64,000 bases of DNA from NCBI GenBank assembly GCA_904063045.1, contig CAJFCJ010000005.1:2015167-2079166 (forward strand), given 5' to 3'. The DNA is from Dimorphilus gyrociliatus. Its lineage: Eukaryota > Annelida > Polychaeta > Dinophilidae. Made by a program: the position numbers and the translations under genes. The notes under the pieces were generated by a model. The model saw only the letters and a program-made list of their open reading frames with translations, had not been told where the DNA came from and did not search any database. Below, one piece after another: positions 59,012 to 64,000 of this stretch (the first letter of the stretch is position 1; each line of letters starts with the position of its first letter).

Positions 59012-60869
59012 ATGGCGAATGGTCAAGAGAGTACTACACGTTGGTTGCCGCTTGAAAGCAACCCAGATGTAAGATGAATAAATTTTTTATGTAATTCTTT
59101 AATAAAATAAATTTTCTTTCGTTTCAGCTTATGAACAAAGTAAGTTTTATCAAACTTTAACTAATAAAGCATGTTAATGACATAACCATCAGCAACTGGT
59201 TGCCAGAAGCGCTTTTTTTTTTTTTGTCATTTGAACAATCTACGATTAGTACTAATTTAATTTTTTAACAATTCACTAAATCTATATTTTATCAAGTTAA
59301 TTCTTGCTTTTTCATGAAATTTGTTCATAGTAATATAATATTACTATCTAAAACTTCCGATTTTGCAATAGTTCATCCGATTATTGCCCAATACCTTATA
59401 TTGTGCAATACAAAGACAATATCTACGAAAAACATTGAAATTATGATTATCTGAGAATTCGAGCAATATTTCACATTGTAATGCAATAATTATTCTGATC
59501 GAGATTTGATATTAACTAGTTATTTGATATAGTATAGTAATACTTGTTTTCAAATTGTATTACCCTTATACAGTATGTTGAAGAGCTGGGAGCGGATATG
59601 GGCGAGTATCGTTTCACAGATATTTTTGGATTCGACGCAGACCTATTATGCATGGTTCCAAGACCTGTTCTAGGTCTGGTTCTACTCTATCCTCTCACGG
59701 AGAAGGTAATTTGTTATTATAATTTGGCAACAAAATTTTAATAAGTTAATTTATACCACAAAAAATTCTTTTAGTCGGAGTCTGGCGAAATTGGTAAAGA
59801 AGATCAAAAATCGGATTTATATTACACAAAACAAACAATTGGTAATGCTTGTGGAACTGTTGGTTTGATTCATATTTTAGCCAATACAAAAGAAACCCTA
59901 AACATTAAAGGTAAAACTATGGCAATATTTTTAAATTTAAATAATTGTTTAATTTTAAAATAAAAGCTGACTCGATAATTGGGAAATTCTTGGAAGCTAC
60001 AAAGTCAATGTCTCCTCAAGAAAAAGCCGTTTATCTTGAAAAGGATGAAAGCTTTGGTGCAACTCATGAGGTTATAGCTCAACAAGGTCAAACACAGGTT
60101 AGTTCGGATGTATATGATCGGACTATGTATACTATAACCATTATAATTAAACATTAAATGAAACAGTAGGCAAGTTTAGACAGTGCTATTTTGTACATGA
60201 AAAGAGCATCTCCGCAGAAATCACTTGAAAGTGAACTAGACAACTTGAAAATAGTAGACAAAAGTAGTAAAACTAGTGGAAATTGTATAACGCGTAAACT
60301 TAAACCTATATTTGAAAGCAAAAATAAGAGCGGTTCAATGAGAAGCAATCGTTCACCAAATCCACAACAAGACCTAAAAGTGACTTCATCCGAAAGTAGT
60401 ATTGATGATGTCAGTTAACGTCTAAATCTAGTTATAAGAATATTTGATATAAAAAACTTTGGAAAATAATTTATTTATTGTAGTTTTCCACTTGAGAAAT
60501 GTCTTAAACGATAACCTTAATTCATTTTGTTTATAGTGTCCCGGTAGAGAAGATAAGGTCGATTTGCATTTCATAGCTTTTGTTCACTCCAACGGAACTC
60601 TATATGAATTAGGTATGTGCTTATTACTTTTTTAATAAAAACTCAAGTTTCTTTGTCAATACAAAAGATGGAAGAAAGAATGGCCCAACTGCCCATGGTC
60701 CAACCACTCCTGACAATTTGCTTGAGGTAATGTCAAAAGATTAATTAAATATAAGGTCATAGTTTATTTGTAATTTTAACAGGATACTGTGGCAGTTGTA
60801 AAGAAGTTCATGGCCCGTGATCCAGATCAAATGCACTTTAATCTGGTGGCTCTAGCCAAGAATATGTAA
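59012..60869 (+). CDS. UCHL3: ubiquitin carboxyl-terminal hydrolase UCHL3-type
   Basis: Exons 59012-59068, 59128-59139, 59574-59705, 59775-59910, 59967-60097, 60537-60612, 60668-60726 and 60783-60869 join to 229 residues, the length of human UCHL3. The whole protein is one peptidase C12 domain: oxyanion glutamine near 87 (TKQTIGNAC), catalytic cysteine near 93, histidine near 167 (DLHFIAFVH) and aspartate near 182 (ELDGRK), which correspond within two residues to Q89, C95, H169 and D184 of the human enzyme. It removes small adducts from the C terminus of ubiquitin or NEDD8 in the cytosol. The second exon is only 12 bases (LMNK) and keeps the frame. Intron 5 is about 440 bases, against 50-60 for most others, and holds an extra in-phase open exon (60170-60418). 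Confidence 0.95.
60170..60418 (+). CDS. candidate alternative terminal exon of UCHL3
   Basis: After the acceptor gaaacagtag the frame is open in the same phase as UCHL3 exon 6 and gives 82 residues ending at TAA 60418. Joined to exon 5 it would make a protein of 238 residues that keeps the catalytic cysteine but lacks the histidine and aspartate. The tail is Ser/Lys-rich (ASLDSAILYMKRASPQKS..., ending SSESSIDDVS) and unlike any UCH sequence I know. No AATAAA is evident directly after it, and the host donor is also used for exon 6, so it may be a rare form, a separate small gene, or chance. Confidence 0.35.
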   Translation, partial: ASLDSAILYMKRASPQKSLESELDNLKIVDKSSKTSGNCITRKLKPIFESKNKSGSMRSNRSPNPQQDLKVTSSESSIDDVS

Positions 60870-61073
60870 AATTTATTTTGTATTACTCGGATACACAGCT
60901 TGAAAAATACACTTTATATAATTTGAGCATTCAACTAAAATTTATTTCGTGTCCTTAATATTGTAGAATATTATAAAAGGACTGACTTCAAAAGCAAACC
61001 TCACAACGATGAATCAAGTAATTTCAAAAGAGCATTTAATAACAAACTTGCTGTCAAAGTTTGGTAATACTCT
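60870..61073. other. convergent 3' spacer
   Basis: Short AT-rich spacer between the UCHL3 and claudin-like stops. TTTATT near 60941 can serve as the minus-strand poly(A) signal. Confidence 0.5.
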
Positions 61074-61741
61074 CTATACGCTAACGTATCCTCTTAATCT
61101 TTGTTCATTCGTTTTTACATGTTTCACTAGTAGTATAGCAGCTATTAGGGTAAATAAGCTTGTGCTTGCTCCAACATAATAAGACATTCCGAATTCCAGA
61201 ACTTTATTTTGGAACTTGAGGCCAAATATTACAATAGCACTTGTGTTCGACATAACTAAAATGAAATTTATAAATTAAAGAAGCCTATACCATTGTTATT
61301 TTTAGAACTTACAGGATAACACCAATGAGCCAATAATTATTTTCAGCATAAATCTATCTCTATGACAGCCCTGGCAGAATAAGAACACAAAAGAAAAAAG
61401 ACTTGCTCCAACTATACAGATAAAACCTAAAATTGACAATGCTTGAACCGCATAGAACCAATCTGTAAACGAATAATTTTATTAAGCGTTATTACCATTT
61501 TGAACTTTTAATTTTTTATGAGCTTACAGTCTAAAACAACATATGGTGAACCATTAAAGATGCTGCTACAGTGTATAAAACTACAAGTTTGCCATAATCC
61601 AAATCTCGAGTCATTTGTTGAATTTTTAGTAATAAATGAAGTGCTTGTCATCCATCTTGTCGTAGAAAGTGATATACAATTTAATAAAGTACATAGAAAT
61701 GTTGTAGAGAAGCCAACCGATAAAGGATTACAAATTGCCAT
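61074..61741 (-). CDS. claudin-superfamily tetraspan membrane protein
   Basis: Exons 61741-61528, 61462-61313 and 61255-61074 join in phase to 181 residues. Four membrane segments are visible: about 9-28, one in exon 2 (AVQALSILGFICIVGASLFSF), one across the exon 2/3 junction (MLKIIIGSLVLSF), and the last in exon 3 (MSYYVGASTSLFTLIAAILL). The first outer loop has the PMP22/claudin/EMP signature: W30, GLW at 48-50, and cysteines at 53 and 58. Members act in cell junctions, channel regulation or membrane adhesion. Which subfamily this belongs to cannot be told by eye. It is divergently paired with a second claudin-like gene at 62053, from which it differs greatly outside the signature. Confidence 0.85.
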
Positions 61742-62052
61742 AACAACACTTTTGTTAAAGAAATTTCACATTTCACGAAAGTTACCAATCAAAATGCTTA
61801 TCATGTGACTCCAGTCACATGACTTAACAATTAGTACTACATCTATAGATACTTTTCAAAATGGCGCCTTTATGTCAAAGTCTCGTCAGACATTATGTAT
61901 TACCCGGATATTTTTTATTTCAGTGATAGATGGCAGAAGATATTCTTTTACCAGGTTAGACAGGTGGCGCTGTTAAAGGAAGTGGGATACAGCAGAGGAC
62001 GCTAGGCGCCATAAATAATCAACCTTAAAAAAAGATTTAATTTTCATCAAGA
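61742..62052. promoter_or_regulatory. bidirectional promoter of two claudin-like genes
   Basis: The divergent start codons are 311 bases apart. The spacer contains a CTCF-like core (61962) and a CG-rich stretch GACGCTAGGCGCC just upstream of the plus-strand start. Confidence 0.6.
61962..61970 (+). promoter_or_regulatory. CTCF-like core AGGTGGCGC in promoter
   Basis: CAGGTGGCGCTGT inside the bidirectional promoter, about 83 bases before the plus-strand start codon. Confidence 0.45.
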
Positions 62053-63520
62053 ATGGCATCAGCCTGGGTTATAATTGGTCTAACAGTGACTGCTGTAGCT
62101 TTCGTGTGTTCAATTGTCTCATATACCATACCATTCTGGCTGAACGAATCGAACAGTCATTTGGGTTTATGGGCAAAGTGTAGGTATGTATCAATCATGA
62201 TGTAGAGGGCTGAGACAGAGGGGTTATAAAGGGATATATATAAAGAAATTCTGGCAACGATTATCTATAATACTGATCATTTTATCAGAGGTCGGAAATT
62301 CGAAAGAGATTGGGAATGTGACTGGTACTGGGAAAATAACTTCAAGGAGGCCAAAGCGAAACCGAGTAAGTGAAAGTATTAAAAATAACTTTAATCATAA
62401 ATATAAAGTAACCTTAATATTTATAATATTTCTTTTTTTTTTCAAACAGTATGGTGGCAAGCATCTATGGGCTTAATGGGTGTTGGCGTATTGCTATTGT
62501 TTATTACATTTCTTATAGGTCTAACGGCTTTATGCTGTTGTAAATCCGCCGTTAAATCCGGTTACTATATCTCCCTCTTTTTAATGCTGGCCTGTAAGTA
62601 TATTAAAAAGAAAAAAAAACTATTCTGATTGAATGCACAAGTAATCAATCCTTAGATGAAGAATCTATAGCATGTTATAGAAAAAGCATGATTTGCATAA
62701 AGTTTTGCAGCCTTTCTTTCTCCTCATTATAAGTTTCATTATATTCTGTTTCGTTCACTCTATCTATTTTTCCTCTCTCTCTTTATCAATTATACATTCG
62801 TACCCATCTTTATAATTGAAATTAGTATTTTGTTTTTTTTTCTTTGCCCGACTGTTTCTTAAAAACAGGTATGCTACATATCGCTACCGCTGCTACATTC
62901 TACGGTTTTGGACATGAAAGACGAGCAATACTGAGAGAAGTGTTGGGTCATTCCTATTGGATCTGCGTCAGCACGGCTTGCCTCTGTTTTGTGGCGTTCT
63001 GTTTATATTTAATGGACGCATGTCGACACCAATATAGAGCTTTAAGTACCAAGGAAATCGTTTAATTTTTACGCTTTTTAATGTAAGTGTTCCTCCCCGA
63101 ACGCCTTGGTTTTTTTTCTCCCCATTTACCACTTTTCTCTTTTTTTTTGACCATTTATTTTATTAGTTTACGTAAAATGTCGTTTATAGAACAACATTAT
63201 TTCAACCCCTTAAAGGACTTTCTCTATCTGAATTATAAAAGCTTTTATATATATTGTATATATACTGTATATTGTTGTAAGTAGCTGTAACGAACTTTTT
63301 CTTTTATTTTAAAGTTATACTAGTGGCCATTGGGATAGCGTTGTTCGTCGTGAAGATGATGGTAATTAGAGGACTGGAAGTTAAAGACCTAAGTAAAAGT
63401 TTCGACTGGGCAGTATGGTTAGGAGTCGGTGGTGCATTATCAGCGCTCTTGGCTTCAATTCTCTTTACTTGCGCCGGTTGCGGAGCTAGTTACGAAGGTT
63501 ATTACCGCGGCGACGTGTAA
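62053..63520 (+). CDS. claudin-superfamily tetraspan with two alternative last exons
   Basis: Shared exons 62053-62183, 62289-62365 and 62450-62593, then either exon 4a (62869-63065; 182 residues in all) or exon 4b (63315-63520; 185 residues). Both acceptors have the same phase. Residues 6-28 form the first membrane segment. The first loop has W29, GLW 38-40, C43 and C54, the claudin/PMP22 signature. The second segment is GLMGVGVLLLFITFLIGL, and the third begins with YYISLFLMLA at the end of exon 3. Exons 4a and 4b each finish the third segment and supply their own second outer loop, fourth segment (WICVSTACLCFVAFCLYL or AVWLGVGGALSALLASILF) and tail (ending KEIV or RGDV). Likely a cell-contact or channel-associated membrane protein. 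The 4a ending looks like a PDZ ligand only loosely. Confidence 0.87.
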
Positions 63521-64000
63521 ATAGAAAAATTTGGCACACACGGGGGAAAATATCTATCTCAAAATGGCTTTATATTTTTACTGTATACAAGAAAATATGT
63601 AGAATCTCTTCTCATTCTTTAAAAAAAAAGTTTTTTCTCTCATTTTCTCTTTTTTTTATATACTTTTTTATGTTTGTAAATTGTCTTTTCTTTCTTTCTT
63701 TTTACGTATATATATATATACATACAATGCGTATATTTGTTCTTTTGTATGTGTATAGTAAATTTCCTGATATTTTTGTTATAGAATCTCTAGTTTCTCA
63801 ACGCAATATACTCGAATTTTTTAAGCTAATTTTATTAACCTTTTATTTTACAAAACTAATTCAGCCCGCAGCATTGAATTGTCTACTCAGTCCTGTTTTT
63901 ATTCTGGATCCGTGCTATTTCTATACAAACTAGGTAACAGGTACTTTTTAAGAACGAAATCGGAAGTCCTCAAAGCTCCTTCCATTAATACTTGGCATCC
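63521..64000. other. 3' end and spacer at right edge
   Basis: T-rich sequence with a short TA repeat (63707-63720). No further gene can be supported before the window ends. Confidence 0.5.

Noticed and set aside
1-64000. CRISPR arrays, bacterial operons, integrated viral or transposase genes
   Set aside because: No regularly spaced repeats, no Shine-Dalgarno-led gene clusters, and no reverse transcriptase, integrase or transposase motifs were seen in any frame.

Overview
This is animal nuclear DNA. It is AT-rich, with multi-exon genes, GT-AG introns, AATAAA poly(A) signals and many simple repeats. There are no operons, CRISPR arrays or bacterial signals. The gene set (hunchback with eight zinc fingers, delta-type protocadherins, TBC1D1/4, UCHL3, KIF21, claudin-like tetraspans) and the very short introns (mostly 40-90 bases) in the gene-dense parts suggest a small-genome lophotrochozoan, most likely a compact annelid of the Dimorphilus kind. 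The species is an inference.

Left end (1-6.8 kb, dense): the 5' part of a KIF21-type kinesin on the minus strand lies head-to-head with a 14-exon ionotropic glutamate receptor-like gene. Centre left (6.8-25.5 kb, sparse): about 9.5 kb of non-coding DNA rich in microsatellites and TTACGTAA palindromes leads into hunchback (16.2-19.7 kb). Two single-exon paralogues follow, encoding small orphan type I membrane proteins with a shared IPIPIV..GAG transmembrane core. Centre (25.5-51.2 kb, sparse): two tandem delta-type protocadherins, each with one large extracellular exon, a long intron and cytoplasmic-tail exons, are separated by large gene-free stretches.

Right end (52.5-64 kb, dense): TBC1D1/4 (minus, 15 exons) is head-to-head with UCHL3 (plus, 8 exons). 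A claudin-like gene (minus) is head-to-head with a second claudin-like gene (plus). The three genes with unusually long introns or tails in this compact block carry extra open reading frames there: a possible nested gene in TBC1D1/4, a possible truncating exon in UCHL3, and two alternative last exons in the second claudin-like gene.

A CTCF-like core (YAGRTGGCGCT and close variants) recurs nine times, always outside the coding exons modelled here. It flanks hunchback, the orphan membrane pair and the protocadherins, and lies inside one of the bidirectional promoters. Exon models were made by hand from splice signals and reading phase; splice phases are consistent throughout every multi-exon model except where stated.
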